DNA of 64,000 bases from Novosphingobium sp. PP1Y (GCF_000253255.1 NC_015580.1:217001-281000); one strand, 5' to 3'. Counted from the first letter of the stretch, positions 54,484-63,244 are shown. A program made the numbers and translations. The notes: generated by a model not told the origin, from the sequence alone.

Positions 54484-55073
54484 GCCGCCGCCGCTATGTT
54501 CGCGCCACGATACTGTGGGCAGGCTTGTTCAGCGCCGGGTTCGCAGCAGTCGCCATGCTGTCGCCGCGACCGCGAATAATGTGGAACGCGAGCGCCAGTG
54601 CGCCCGTCGGCCTCTATCGCCTCGAGGCCGATACACGCCCAAGGCTCGGCGAACTGGTCGCCATTGTGCCGCCGACTGCGACCGCGCGGATGATGGCCGA
54701 CCGCCACTATCTGCCAATTGGCGTGCCGCTCATGAAACATGTCGTGGCTCTGCCCGGGCAATGGGCGTGCCGCGCCGGCGCTGTCGTCTCGGTGGACGGC
54801 AACCGTGTCGCCATAGCCAAATCGCACGACAGAATGGGTCGGCCTTTGCCAAGCTGGCAGGGCTGTCACCGCGTTCGGCCAGACGAATTGTTCCTGCTGA
54901 ACCCGGCGCCCGACAGTCTTGATGGGCGCTATTTCGGCGCTCTGCCGGCAGCCGGTCTTATCGGCACGGCACACCCCATCCTTACCCGTGATGCACCTGA
55001 CCAGTCCCTGCGCTGGCGAGGCTTTGGTGCATCCGCCGCTTCCCCAACCACCAACCAGGAGCACAGGCCATGA
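54480..55073 (+). CDS. traF: TraF-type S26 signal peptidase
   Basis: The 197-residue membrane protein has one N-terminal membrane segment, then the S26 catalytic motifs: SASAPVGLYRL with the Ser, and GVPLMKHVVALPGQ with the Lys. In IncP-type systems TraF processes the pilin TrbC into its cyclic form. trbC is not in this window, so the target is assumed. It overlaps the DUF2840 gene by 4 bases and the second DUF736 gene by 4 bases, so the three are co-expressed. Confidence 0.9.
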   Translation: MSRRRYVRATILWAGLFSAGFAAVAMLSPRPRIMWNASASAPVGLYRLEADTRPRLGELVAIVPPTATARMMADRHYLPIGVPLMKHVVALPGQWACRAGAVVSVDGNRVAIAKSHDRMGRPLPSWQGCHRVRPDELFLLNPAPDSLDGRYFGALPAAGLIGTAHPILTRDAPDQSLRWRGFGASAASPTTNQEHRP

Positions 55074-55402
55074 TGATCGGCGTCTTTCATTCCGCGCAGG
55101 ACAGTTTCACCGGGCAAATCCGAACCCTCACGCTCGATGCAGTCGTGACGCTCGTCCCGGCTCCATCGAACGACAGTGACAATGCACCCGACTGGCGTGT
55201 GCTGCTCGGCGATGCCGAAACCGGCAGCGAGATCGGCGCTGGCTGGAACCGTACAGGCGAGCGCGCCGGTGCCTTTGTCGCGGTGCAGATCGACGACCCG
55301 GCCTTTGCCCATCCCCTGCGCGCCAACCTGCTTCGCTCCATGTCCCGTGACGACGAGCATCACCTGCTCTGGTCGCGTCCGACCAATCGCGATCGGAAAT
55401 AG
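55070..55402 (+). CDS. DUF736 family protein (second copy)
   Basis: The 110-residue protein is a divergent DUF736: IGVFHSAQDSFTGQIRTLTLDAVVTLVP, then GSEIGAGWNRTGERAGAFVAVQIDDPAFAHPLRANLL and LLWSRPTNRD. It differs from the copy at 50,450, with about one third identical residues by eye. It overlaps traF and is followed after 3 bp by the lytic transglycosylase gene, which puts it in the DNA-transfer operon. Confidence 0.88.
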   Translation: MMIGVFHSAQDSFTGQIRTLTLDAVVTLVPAPSNDSDNAPDWRVLLGDAETGSEIGAGWNRTGERAGAFVAVQIDDPAFAHPLRANLLRSMSRDDEHHLLWSRPTNRDRK

Positions 55403-55405
55403 GCC

Positions 55406-56179
55406 ATGACCGTTGCTTCGCTTTGCCGTCGCAAGTGTTCCGTAGTTCGGATTGCCGTTCGGCTGCGCCTTCACCTTCTCCTTCCCGGCACTTGTTTCGC
55501 TCTCGGCTTGGCAGCGGCGACGTCTCCGGTTGCCGCAGTTGCGACGGTGCCTGACCAGTTTGCAGCGCATCCTTATGCGCCGCATGTCGCAGAGGCATCG
55601 CAGCGCTTCGGCATTCCCGAGCTTTGGATATGGGCGGTGATGCGGGCGGAAAGTCGCGGCAATTCGCGCGCGGTTTCGTCTGCAGGAGCCATAGGGCTGA
55701 TGCAGATCATGCCCGGCACTTGGTCGATGCTGAGCGCGCGGCATGGCCTTGGCTCTGACCCGTTCGATGTGCGTGCGAACATCCTTGGAGGTGCGGCCTA
55801 TCTGCGCACCATGTGGGACCGATATCACAATGTCAGCTTGATGCTGGCGGCCTACAATGCGGGACCAGGCCGTGCCGATGACTATGCTGCCGGTCGTCGC
55901 AGTCTTCCGGCAGAAACCGTCAACTACGTCGCCCAGATCGCGCCAAGTCTTGGAATGGCTAGCATCGCTTCGCCTGCTGCCATGCCACCTGCCAATGCTC
56001 ATCCCTGGCGTCAGGCTACATTGTTCACACCGCGCGGCGATGGAGAAGCGAGCAGCAATGCCGGTCCTGCCGATGTGCAGCCACAGCGCACCCAGCTTGC
56101 GTCGCCGTCGGCCTCTTTGCCGTCACCGAACCCCGCGCCGCACCCCCTGTTTGTGTCGCTTTCACCGCGAAATCCGTGA
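55406..56179 (+). CDS. Lytic transglycosylase (VirB1-like)
   Basis: The 257-residue exported enzyme has a signal peptide and an SLT domain: ELWIWAVMRAESRGNSRAVSSAGAIGLMQIMPGTW contains the catalytic Glu, and later LMLAAYNAGPGR and NYVAQIAP motifs. It would open peptidoglycan locally for assembly of the transfer channel. The C-terminal 70 residues are Pro/Ala/Ser rich and low complexity. It follows the second DUF736 gene by 3 bp. Confidence 0.92.
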   Translation: MTVASLCRRKCSVVRIAVRLRLHLLLPGTCFALGLAAATSPVAAVATVPDQFAAHPYAPHVAEASQRFGIPELWIWAVMRAESRGNSRAVSSAGAIGLMQIMPGTWSMLSARHGLGSDPFDVRANILGGAAYLRTMWDRYHNVSLMLAAYNAGPGRADDYAAGRRSLPAETVNYVAQIAPSLGMASIASPAAMPPANAHPWRQATLFTPRGDGEASSNAGPADVQPQRTQLASPSASLPSPNPAPHPLFVSLSPRNP

Positions 56180-56331
56180 TGGGTTACACCAGCGCATCTC
56201 TGACGGTTCGGGCGTCGTGTCGGAAAGTTGCGACGGGGAAGCGTGTATTTGAGCGAGATGGCAATTTTGGAGGGCAAGATAAAAGGAGTGCCAGCACTTG
56301 GCCCTCATGTGGTTGTTGTAGCGAGATAATT

Positions 56332-56363
56332 TCGTATGGCACCGGGCAAACCCTGCCATACGA
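56332..56363 (+). other. Candidate oriT: long inverted repeat before the relaxase gene
   Basis: TCGTATGGCA (56332-56341) and TGCCATACGA (56354-56363) are perfect 10-bp arms around CCGGGCAAACCC, 52 bp before the relaxase start. ACCCTGCC at the right-hand edge of the loop differs by one base from the ATCCTGCC core of IncP-type nic sites. The 235-bp gap between the transglycosylase and relaxase genes holds no supported gene. Position, strong symmetry and the nic-like core make it the best oriT candidate. Confidence 0.6.
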
Positions 56364-56414
56364 TGTTTCCCAATCACCCGCAAAACTGCGGCGTAATCGT
56401 CTGGCACCTTCAAA

Positions 56415-58169
56415 ATGAGCCGCGACGACAATGAGTTTCGGGTGCGGCCGGGAAGAAGCAGGGACAGCGGTGCAGCCTCTGGACGGCGAAGCCAGAAGCT
56501 GGCGGCTCAGGTCCAGCGGGCCGCCAACAAGGCGGGCCATGCGGGTTCACGGCGAGCGGGTCTGAAACGCGGCATTGGCAGCGGCAAAGCCGCGCGCGGA
56601 CGTCGGACGGTTGCCGCGATGCGCCGCACACCTGGCCAACGCCGCGTTACTGTCATGGCGCGTATCGCTCGGCACAAAGGATCACATTACCGCGCCGCCC
56701 CGCTGGCAAAGCACATCACCTATCTTGAGCGTGACGGCGTGTCCCGCGACGGGCGCGACGCCTCGATGTTCGATGCCCAGACCGACAGGGCTGATCGGGA
56801 TGCCTTTGCAGGGCGTTGCGAAGATGACCGGCACCACTTTCGCTTCATCGTCTCGCCCGAAGATGCCAGGGACATGGAAGACCTGCGCAGCTTCACCCGC
56901 GAATTGATGGCCGATGCAGCCAAGGATCTGGGCACAGAACTGGACTGGGTCGCCGTTGACCATTGGAACACCGACAATCCGCACATCCATGTGCTGGTGC
57001 GCGGCGTTGCCAGCGACGGCGCCGATCTTGTCATTGACCGGGGCTATATCAGCGAAGGGCTGCGGTTCCGGGCGGAAGAGCGGGTGACGCTCGAACTGGG
57101 GCCGCGCACAGAGCTGGACATCCGCACCGCGCTCGAACGCGAGGTCGATACCGAGCGCTGGACCAGTCTTGACCGGCAGCTTGAACGCTTGGGGCAGGAT
57201 ACTGCAGGCCTTGTCGATCTGCGTCCAGGCGGCGACGCCGATCCCGAGATGCGCCGGCTGCTTCTGGGCCGTGCCGCCAAACTGGAACAGCTGGGACTGG
57301 CGGCGCGCGAAGGGCCTGCGGTGTGGGTGCTGGAGCCCGGTGCCGAAAACACATTGCGCGATCTTTCGGTGCGCAACGACATCATCAAGACGATGCACAA
57401 TGCCATGAGCCGCGACGGCGGGCGGTTTGATGTATCGGCATTGGCCCTGCATCAGGACGTTCCAAGCGAACCGGTCATCGGACGCCTGGTCGAACGTGGC
57501 CTCCACGACGAGCTCACGGGCAGCGCCTATGCCATCGTCGACGGTGTCGATGGTCGCACGCACCATCTGCGGTTCAAGGACATGGAGATGACCGGCGACG
57601 CCAAAGCCGGATCGATTGTCGAACTGCGCTCATGGGAGGATGCCAAAGGGCATGACCGGCTGTCGCTCGCCACGCGATCAGACATACCCCTCGAGGCACA
57701 GATCAAAGCACCTGGCGCGACGTGGCTTGATCGCCAGCTTGTGGCCCGCGATCCCCTAGCAACAGGCAATGGTTTCGGGCGCGAGGTGCGCGATGCCCTG
57801 GATGCCCGCGCCAGCCATCTCGAAACGCAAGGGCTTGCCCGCCGGCAGGGCCAGCGGGTCATCCTTGCTCAGGATCTCGTCGGGACGCTGAAAAATCAGG
57901 AACTGACGGTCGCCACGCAGGCCATCGCCGCGCGCACAGGACTTGAGCACAAACCGTCGGGCGCAGGCGACTATGTCAGCGGCATCTACCGGGAGCGGGT
58001 GACGCTTTCGACGGGCCGCTTCGCGATGATCGACGAAGGGCTGGGCTTCCAGCTCGTGCCCTGGCGCCCGGCGCTCGATCAGCACCTCGGCCAGCACATC
58101 ACCGGCACCATGTCGCCGGGCGGATCTGTCGACTGGGCCTTGGGCCGCGGACGCGGGATCAGCCTGTGA
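56415..58169 (+). CDS. Relaxase (VirD2-type) with DUF3363 domain
   Basis: The 584-residue protein starts with a basic region, then a relaxase domain with the DNPHIHVLVRG histidine motif and Tyr in LAKHITYLERDG that could attack DNA, followed by a C-terminal DUF3363 domain. It should nick the element at oriT and lead the strand through the mating channel. The candidate oriT hairpin ends 52 bp upstream. It is followed after 34 bp by the coupling-protein gene. The family is typical of alphaproteobacterial conjugative elements and plasmids. Confidence 0.93.
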   Translation: MSRDDNEFRVRPGRSRDSGAASGRRSQKLAAQVQRAANKAGHAGSRRAGLKRGIGSGKAARGRRTVAAMRRTPGQRRVTVMARIARHKGSHYRAAPLAKHITYLERDGVSRDGRDASMFDAQTDRADRDAFAGRCEDDRHHFRFIVSPEDARDMEDLRSFTRELMADAAKDLGTELDWVAVDHWNTDNPHIHVLVRGVASDGADLVIDRGYISEGLRFRAEERVTLELGPRTELDIRTALEREVDTERWTSLDRQLERLGQDTAGLVDLRPGGDADPEMRRLLLGRAAKLEQLGLAAREGPAVWVLEPGAENTLRDLSVRNDIIKTMHNAMSRDGGRFDVSALALHQDVPSEPVIGRLVERGLHDELTGSAYAIVDGVDGRTHHLRFKDMEMTGDAKAGSIVELRSWEDAKGHDRLSLATRSDIPLEAQIKAPGATWLDRQLVARDPLATGNGFGREVRDALDARASHLETQGLARRQGQRVILAQDLVGTLKNQELTVATQAIAARTGLEHKPSGAGDYVSGIYRERVTLSTGRFAMIDEGLGFQLVPWRPALDQHLGQHITGTMSPGGSVDWALGRGRGISL

Positions 58170-58203
58170 CCCTCATTTACCCCCTCATCAGGAGTAACTT
58201 TCA

Positions 58204-60264
58204 ATGAACGCCACCCGTATTCTTTGGGGTCAGGTCATCGCCGTCATCAGCGTTACTTTGCTTGGCATCTGGTCTGCCACCCAATGGACGGCCCACGCCC
58301 TTGCGCATCAACCCGAGCTCGGCCAGCCCTGGTTCTGGCTTGGACCTTGGCCAATCTACCCGCCCTACGCCTTCTTCTGGTGGTGGTTTGCGTTTGACGC
58401 CTATGCACCACAGATCTTCCAGACCGGGGCATTCATCGCGGTCTCGGGTGTCATGGCCGCCATAGTTATCGCGATCGCCATGTCGGTGTGGCGCGCGCGG
58501 GAGGAGAAGCAGTCAGAGACCTATGGTTCGGCTCGCTGGGCGACCGACAAGGAAATCCGCAAGGCTGGCCTCCTGAAACAGGACGGCGTGGTGATCGGCT
58601 CGCACAAGAACCGGTATCTGCGGCACAATGGCCCCGAGCATATTCTCTGCTTTGCGCCGACCCGTTCCGGCAAAGGCGTTGGTCTCGTCATCCCGTCGCT
58701 GCTCGCCTGGCCGGGCAGTTGCATCGTCCACGATATCAAAGGCGAGAACTGGGATCTGACGGCTGGCTTTCGCGCGCGGCATGGCCGCGTCCTGCTGTTC
58801 GATCCGACCAACCCCGCATCCAACCCCTACAATCCGCTGCTCGAAGTCCGGAAGGGCGATTGGGAGGTGCGTGACGCCCAGAACATCGCAGACATATTGA
58901 TCGACCCCGAAGGGTCACTGGAAAAGCGCACGCATTGGGAGAAGACCAGCCACTCGCTACTCGTCGGCACCATCCTGCACGTCCTCTATGCCGAGAAGGA
59001 CAAGTCGCTGGCCGGGGTCGCTGGCTTCCTTTCCGATCCGCGTCGTTCGATAGAAACCACGCTGCACCGGATGAAGACGACCCCGCACCTCGGCAAAGAT
59101 GGTGTTCACCCCGTTGTGGCTGCCGCAGCACAGGAACTGCTGAACAAGTCTGACAATGAGAGGTCTGGCGTCCTGTCGACGGCCATGTCGTTCCTCGGCC
59201 TCTACCGCGACCCTGTGATTGCGCAGGTCACCGGAGCCTCGGACTGGCGCATCACCGATCTTGTCGATTCAGCGGCACCTGTGTCGCTCTATCTGGTCAT
59301 TCCTCCTTCCGATATCAGCCGGACCAAGCCGCTCGTCCGCCTGATGCTCAATCAGATCGGGCGCCGCTTGACCGAAGAGCTAAAGGCCAAGGGTCGCCGG
59401 CAGCGCGTGATGTTCATGCTCGATGAATTCCCGGCTTTGGGGCGGCTAGACTTCTTCGAAAGCGCACTGGCCTTTGTTGCAGGCTACGGGATCAAGGCAT
59501 TCCTGATCGCGCAGTCGCTCAACCAGATTGAAAAAGCCTATGGGTCAAACAACGCCATTCTCGACAACTGCCACGTCCGCGTCGCGTTCGCGGCCAATGA
59601 TGACAATACCGCCAGCCGCGTTTCCAATGCGCTCGGCACCGCCACCCAGATGCGGGCGATGAAGAATTATGCCGGACATCGCCTTTCGCCATGGCTCGGC
59701 CATATCATGGTCTCGCGTACTGAGACCCCAAGGCCATTGTTGACGCCTGGCGAAGTTCAGCAATTTTCGGAGCACGAGGAGATTGTGCTGGTGGCCAGCA
59801 CGCCGCCGATCCGCGCGGAAAAGGCAAAATACTTTCTCGACCCGAGGTTCCGCGCGCGCCTTCTACCGGCACCCACACCCAAACCGCTGCACCCGAAGAA
59901 ACGGCCAAAGGACGACTGGTCTGCGCTCGCACCCATTGCGGCACCGCTGCCGGTCAAACCAGCCCAGGCCGAAGCGAAAAGCTCCGAACAGCCGCCTGTT
60001 GATCAGCCAAAGCCGGATGTGCCGTCAGATGCCGATGGGGCCGAATCCGAAAATGATACGGCAAACTCCGGGATCAGGCGAGAACCCGAACTGGGGGAAC
60101 ATGAGGATGTCGTTCCCGCCCCCAAGCCACCGGTCAACGAGTTCGATCTTGATCGCGATGCGCCCGAGGATGACGCAGCCAGGGCGAAACGGGAAGCTGA
60201 TCGCACTATGAACCGCAATGCCCGCAATGCATCGCTCGACCCCGATGACGGCATCGACCTGTGA
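58204..60264 (+). CDS. traG: TraG/VirD4 type IV coupling protein
   Basis: The 686-residue inner-membrane ATPase has two membrane segments (about 8-28 and 72-95), Walker A APTRSGKGVG (151-160) and Walker B RVMFMLDEFPALGRL, then a Pro/Glu-rich C-terminal tail (from about residue 550) that may contact the relaxosome. It recruits the relaxase-DNA complex to the secretion channel. Its stop overlaps the next start (GTGA). Confidence 0.94.
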   Translation: MNATRILWGQVIAVISVTLLGIWSATQWTAHALAHQPELGQPWFWLGPWPIYPPYAFFWWWFAFDAYAPQIFQTGAFIAVSGVMAAIVIAIAMSVWRAREEKQSETYGSARWATDKEIRKAGLLKQDGVVIGSHKNRYLRHNGPEHILCFAPTRSGKGVGLVIPSLLAWPGSCIVHDIKGENWDLTAGFRARHGRVLLFDPTNPASNPYNPLLEVRKGDWEVRDAQNIADILIDPEGSLEKRTHWEKTSHSLLVGTILHVLYAEKDKSLAGVAGFLSDPRRSIETTLHRMKTTPHLGKDGVHPVVAAAAQELLNKSDNERSGVLSTAMSFLGLYRDPVIAQVTGASDWRITDLVDSAAPVSLYLVIPPSDISRTKPLVRLMLNQIGRRLTEELKAKGRRQRVMFMLDEFPALGRLDFFESALAFVAGYGIKAFLIAQSLNQIEKAYGSNNAILDNCHVRVAFAANDDNTASRVSNALGTATQMRAMKNYAGHRLSPWLGHIMVSRTETPRPLLTPGEVQQFSEHEEIVLVASTPPIRAEKAKYFLDPRFRARLLPAPTPKPLHPKKRPKDDWSALAPIAAPLPVKPAQAEAKSSEQPPVDQPKPDVPSDADGAESENDTANSGIRREPELGEHEDVVPAPKPPVNEFDLDRDAPEDDAARAKREADRTMNRNARNASLDPDDGIDL

Positions 60265-60689
60265 GGAAGAAGCCCCACAGCAAACAAACCTTCCGGCTCG
60301 AAATCGAACTGGCCAAATTGCTGGAGGAACGCGCGCATGCCCGTGGAGTCTCGCGCACCGAAGTGGTGGAAGCGGCGTTGATGTCCCTGCTGCAATCCGA
60401 TCAGGATGAACGGATGGAAGCCGCTCTGGCGAGGCGGCTCGATCGTCTGTCGCGGCAATTGGATCGGCTCGAATGGCATGTGGAATTGACGAACGAAGCG
60501 ATCGGCCTGTTCGTGCGCTTCTGGCTCACCAGCAATCCGCCGCTGCCCGATGCCGCGATGAAGGCGGCGCAGGCGATGGGCAAGAAGAGGTGGCACGGAT
60601 TTGTGGAATCACTCTCGCGGCGCATGGAGGCGGGACCAAAGCTGCGGGATGAAGTCGAACTTGGGAAGTCCGACGCATCAATCAGCTGA
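60261..60689 (+). CDS. Ribbon-helix-helix protein (CopG-like, TraD-type)
   Basis: The GTG start overlaps the traG stop by 4 bases. The 142-residue protein starts with a ribbon-helix-helix motif KQTFRLEIELAKLLEERAHARGVSRTEVVEAAL, followed by a coiled-coil-like DRLSRQLDRLEWHV. It sits between traG and trbB in related elements and may act in relaxosome assembly or control of trb. In this element trb does not follow. Confidence 0.88.
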   Translation: MRKKPHSKQTFRLEIELAKLLEERAHARGVSRTEVVEAALMSLLQSDQDERMEAALARRLDRLSRQLDRLEWHVELTNEAIGLFVRFWLTSNPPLPDAAMKAAQAMGKKRWHGFVESLSRRMEAGPKLRDEVELGKSDASIS

Positions 60690-60752
60690 CCAGGGAGATC
60701 ACCCTCAGCTTCATCAACACGCCAATCCCTGTCATGCAAACTCCAAGGCGCG

Positions 60753-61247
60753 TTACCGGAAAACTGCCGGATTGAGAATCTGAGTGCCGGGGTGCCGTGC
60801 ATCATGACTGCCGCGTGCCCCCCCGTCGAGCTGCCTCTCAAACCTCTCTTTTTTGGGAATCAGATCGGCGATTGAGAATTGATCCAGATGCCGGGCAAAT
60901 GACTCCAAAGCGCCTGTCAATACATGCCGTAACCCGCAGACTGGGGTGACAACGCAAGTGTTGGTTGCCGGGTCGAAACATTCAACGAACGCCCCGGTAT
61001 CTTCCATGGTCCGGACAATGACGCCCACATTCAATTCAGCAGGCGGGAGCGCCAGCTTGAGGCCGCCGCTTCGGCCCCGCACGCTTTCGACAAAGCCTTC
61101 AGCAGTGAGCCGTTGTGCCACCTTCATCAGGTGGTTCTTTGAAATGCCATAAGCGCTGGCAATGTCGGCGATAGAATGATGGCCGTCCTTCACCGCCAGA
61201 AACATGAGGGTGCGCAAGGCATAATCGGTTTGAAGCGAAAGTCTCAT
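60753..61247 (-). CDS. nsrR: Rrf2-family regulator, probable NsrR (nitric oxide sensor)
   Basis: The 164-residue protein has a winged helix-turn-helix (YALRTLMFLAVKDGHHSIADIASAYGISKNHLMKVAQRL) and three cysteines C90, C98 and C104 in the spacing of NsrR, which bind an Fe-S cluster that reacts with nitric oxide. It represses NO-detoxifying genes until NO arrives. It is divergent from a truncated haemoglobin gene whose upstream region has a good NsrR-type palindrome, which supports this role. The C-terminus is about 20 residues longer than typical. Confidence 0.88.
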   Translation of the reverse strand: MRLSLQTDYALRTLMFLAVKDGHHSIADIASAYGISKNHLMKVAQRLTAEGFVESVRGRSGGLKLALPPAELNVGVIVRTMEDTGAFVECFDPATNTCVVTPVCGLRHVLTGALESFARHLDQFSIADLIPKKERFERQLDGGARGSHDARHPGTQILNPAVFR

Positions 61248-61291
61248 AAAAGATGCATATCATATATTGCATTTAATCGCCAACTGGCTAA

Positions 61292-61314
61292 ACAATGCAT
61301 ATGAAATGCATCTT
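61292..61314. promoter_or_regulatory. NsrR-type operator upstream of the haemoglobin gene
   Basis: ACAATGCATAT, G, AAATGCATCTT form an 11-1-11 palindrome with ATGCA/TGCAT separated by 7 bp, the layout of NsrR boxes. It lies 15 bp before the ATG at 61330. A weaker, less regular AAGATGCATAT...ATTGCATTT pair lies at 61,252-61,275 between the two divergent genes. Confidence 0.7.
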
Positions 61315-61329
61315 AAACGAGTCGTAGCG

Positions 61330-61785
61330 ATGAACGCATCAGATCATGTCGCGCAGGCGCGCGCACGTAAGATGGCCGATGCATTGGCCTTAGGGATCAA
61401 TGAGGCATTCATCTCACATCTCGTCGAGCATTTTTACGAGGCCATTCGGGCCGATGAGATGCTCGGCCCGATATTTGGTGCAAAGGTCAGCGACTGGCCG
61501 CATCATCTGGCGCGGATGAAGGATTTCTGGGCCTCGATCATGCTGGAATCGGGTCGTTTCAGTGGCAATCCCATGCGTAAGCATATGGCTGTCGGTGGGC
61601 TCGATGCAGCACATTTTGCCCGTTGGCAGTCTTTATGGGATGCGACACTCACTCAGATTGCGCCGAACAAGCAAGTTGCGGACCGGTTTCGCGACGCGGC
61701 GCAGCGAATCGGCGAAAGCCTGCTGACCGGCATTCAGATCGAGCGCGGTGGTCTCGCCGCAATTTCCGCCAAGGCGGCTGCCTGA
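61330..61785 (+). CDS. Group III truncated haemoglobin
   Basis: The 151-residue protein from the ATG at 61330 matches group III truncated haemoglobins: FISHLVEHFYEAIRADEMLGPIFGAKVSDWPHHLARMKDFWASIMLESGRFSGNPMRKHMAV, with the proximal His in MRKHM. Such proteins bind O2, NO or peroxide; some help in NO or oxidative protection. ATGs at 61,306 and a TTG at 61,267 lie in the operator and are less likely starts. It begins the operon below and overlaps the DUF1971 start (TGATG). Confidence 0.9.
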   Translation: MNASDHVAQARARKMADALALGINEAFISHLVEHFYEAIRADEMLGPIFGAKVSDWPHHLARMKDFWASIMLESGRFSGNPMRKHMAVGGLDAAHFARWQSLWDATLTQIAPNKQVADRFRDAAQRIGESLLTGIQIERGGLAAISAKAAA

Positions 61786-62075
61786 TGTCGACGCCTTATG
61801 CCAAATCCCCCATCTTCGACGAGCAGAACCTGCCCGATGCGCTGCGCAACGATCATCGCACCAAGACTGGGACGTGGGGGCTGCTGCGCGTTCTGGAAGG
61901 CGAAGTCCGGCTGATCTTCACCGAACCGCATACGGAACACCGTGTCACGCCTGATACTCCCGCGATCATCCCACCACAGGCGACGCATTATGTCGTGCCA
62001 GTCGGGGTGATGCGCATGCAGGTTGAGTTCTGGCGCGAACGCCCTGATCCGAGCGAAGGACCGATCAATGGATGA
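61785..62075 (+). CDS. DUF1971 (TehB-like/cupin) protein
   Basis: The 96-residue protein fits DUF1971: the short cupin-like sequence TKTGTWGLLRVLEGEVRLIFTEPHTEHRVTPDTPAIIPPQATHYVVPVG with His residues that could bind metal. DUF1971 proteins often occur in NsrR-linked or tellurite-related clusters; here it lies directly after a haemoglobin gene with overlapping codons. Its activity is unknown. It overlaps the start of the next gene by 8 bp. Confidence 0.85.
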   Translation: MSTPYAKSPIFDEQNLPDALRNDHRTKTGTWGLLRVLEGEVRLIFTEPHTEHRVTPDTPAIIPPQATHYVVPVGVMRMQVEFWRERPDPSEGPING

Positions 62076-62532
62076 CCTTGCCCTGGCGCGCGCTATCCAT
62101 GTGATCGCTGTGCTGTTCTGGATCGGCGGCGTCGGATTTGTCACTTGGGTTATCATGCCTGCGCTGCGGGCAAGCGAACGTCCCACAGACCGCCTTGTAC
62201 GGTTTCATCAGATCGAGGGACGTTTTGCATGGCAGGCGCGCATTTGGGTCATGCTGGCCGGTGCGAGCGGGCTGTGGCTGATCTACCGCGCGGATATGTG
62301 GAGCCGTTTTGCCGAGATACGCTTCTGGTGGATGCATCTGATGGTGGCGTTGTGGGCCGTGTTCGCGCTGATGCTGTTCGTGCTGGAGCCCTTGGTGTTG
62401 CACCACCGCATGACCCAATCGGCCACTCCCGAAGCTGATTTCGCTCGGATGATGCGATTGCATCAGGTGCTGACGCTCTTGGGCGTAGTTGCGATTCTCG
62501 GCGCAGTTGGCGGCAGTCACGGCCTTTTCTGA
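62068..62532 (+). CDS. Small four-span membrane protein (CopD-like)
   Basis: The 154-residue product has four hydrophobic segments: ALARAIHVIAVLFWIGGVGFVTWVI, IWVMLAGASGLWLIYRAD, RFWWMHLMVALWAVFALMLFVLEPL and LHQVLTLLGVVAILGAVGG. The pattern with conserved His in IHVIAVLFWIGG and WMHLMVALW resembles CopD/haem- or copper-binding membrane proteins. This hints at a redox or metal role next to the haemoglobins. The family is not certain. Confidence 0.75.
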   Translation: MDDLALARAIHVIAVLFWIGGVGFVTWVIMPALRASERPTDRLVRFHQIEGRFAWQARIWVMLAGASGLWLIYRADMWSRFAEIRFWWMHLMVALWAVFALMLFVLEPLVLHHRMTQSATPEADFARMMRLHQVLTLLGVVAILGAVGGSHGLF

Positions 62533-62549
62533 ACTTAAGGGGCAGTGCA

Positions 62550-62763
62550 ATGGAAAGCTATAAACCGACATTCGGCATCAAACCGCTTTGGACGATCCTG
62601 GTCGTCGCCAAGGTTGCCCGGTGATGTCGTCTTCAGCGGCGGTGTCTACGCGTTCGACTGGTTCATGTTCCGGGCGTTCGCGCCGGGCAATCGTCAACGC
62701 GGCACCTGGCTGCCCGATCTACTCTCTCCGCTTTTTCCACCCACAACAACAAAAGGATTATCC
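62550..62763 (+). pseudogene. Possible small frameshifted membrane-protein gene
   Basis: ATG at 62550 encodes MESYKPTFGIKPLWTILVVAKVAR and then stops. In the next frame the sequence continues as GDVVFSGGVYAFDWFMFRAFAPGNRQRG, so the two parts joined would give a hydrophobic segment and a coherent 65-residue protein. A frameshift near 62,620 is likely, though short. No family is recognised. Confidence 0.3.
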
Positions 62764-63213
62764 GTGCGCAAACCACTGAGTGCTGAAACAAAAGCCATCG
62801 TAAAATCGACCGCACCTGCATTGCAGCAGCACGGCCTTGCCATCACGACGCGCATGTACGAGCGGCTGTTTATCGACCCCGACGTGAAGGCCATGTTCGA
62901 CCAAGCCGCACAGGAAAGCGGAGAGCAACCGCGCCGTCTTGCTGGCGCTATCCTTGCTTATGCGCAGAACATCGACAAGTTGGAGGCTTTGACGGCGCCG
63001 GTGATGCGCATGGCTGCTCGGCATGTGGAAACGGGCGTAAAGGCAGAACACTACCCACTGGTAGCTAATGCTCTGCTGCCCGCGATCCGTGATGTTTTGG
63101 GCGATGCTGCAACCGACGAGGTGCTGGGTGCATGGGGAGAGGCCTATTGGGCGCTTGCTGACATCCTCATTGGCAAAGAAGAAGTTCTCTACGCAGAAGT
63201 GGATGGCAATTGA
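62764..63213 (+). CDS. Single-domain globin (flavohaemoglobin-type)
   Basis: The 149-residue protein starts with GTG after AAGGA. It has the globin fold of bacterial haemoglobins like VHb: SAETKAIVKSTAPALQQHGLAITTRMYERLF, then AARHVETGVKAEHYPLVANALL with the proximal His, and a C-terminal helix AWGEAYWALADILIGKE. It lacks the reductase domains of flavohaemoglobin Hmp. It could detoxify NO together with a separate reductase, or bind oxygen. It is the second globin in this cluster. Confidence 0.9.
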   Translation: MRKPLSAETKAIVKSTAPALQQHGLAITTRMYERLFIDPDVKAMFDQAAQESGEQPRRLAGAILAYAQNIDKLEALTAPVMRMAARHVETGVKAEHYPLVANALLPAIRDVLGDAATDEVLGAWGEAYWALADILIGKEEVLYAEVDGN

Positions 63214-63244
63214 CAGTCTGGGGCAATAACCCCTGTCTGAGCAC

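Noticed and set aside
56176..56418. 80-codon frame between the transglycosylase and the relaxase
   Set aside because: Lies over the candidate oriT hairpin, with no ribosome binding site and unusual composition.
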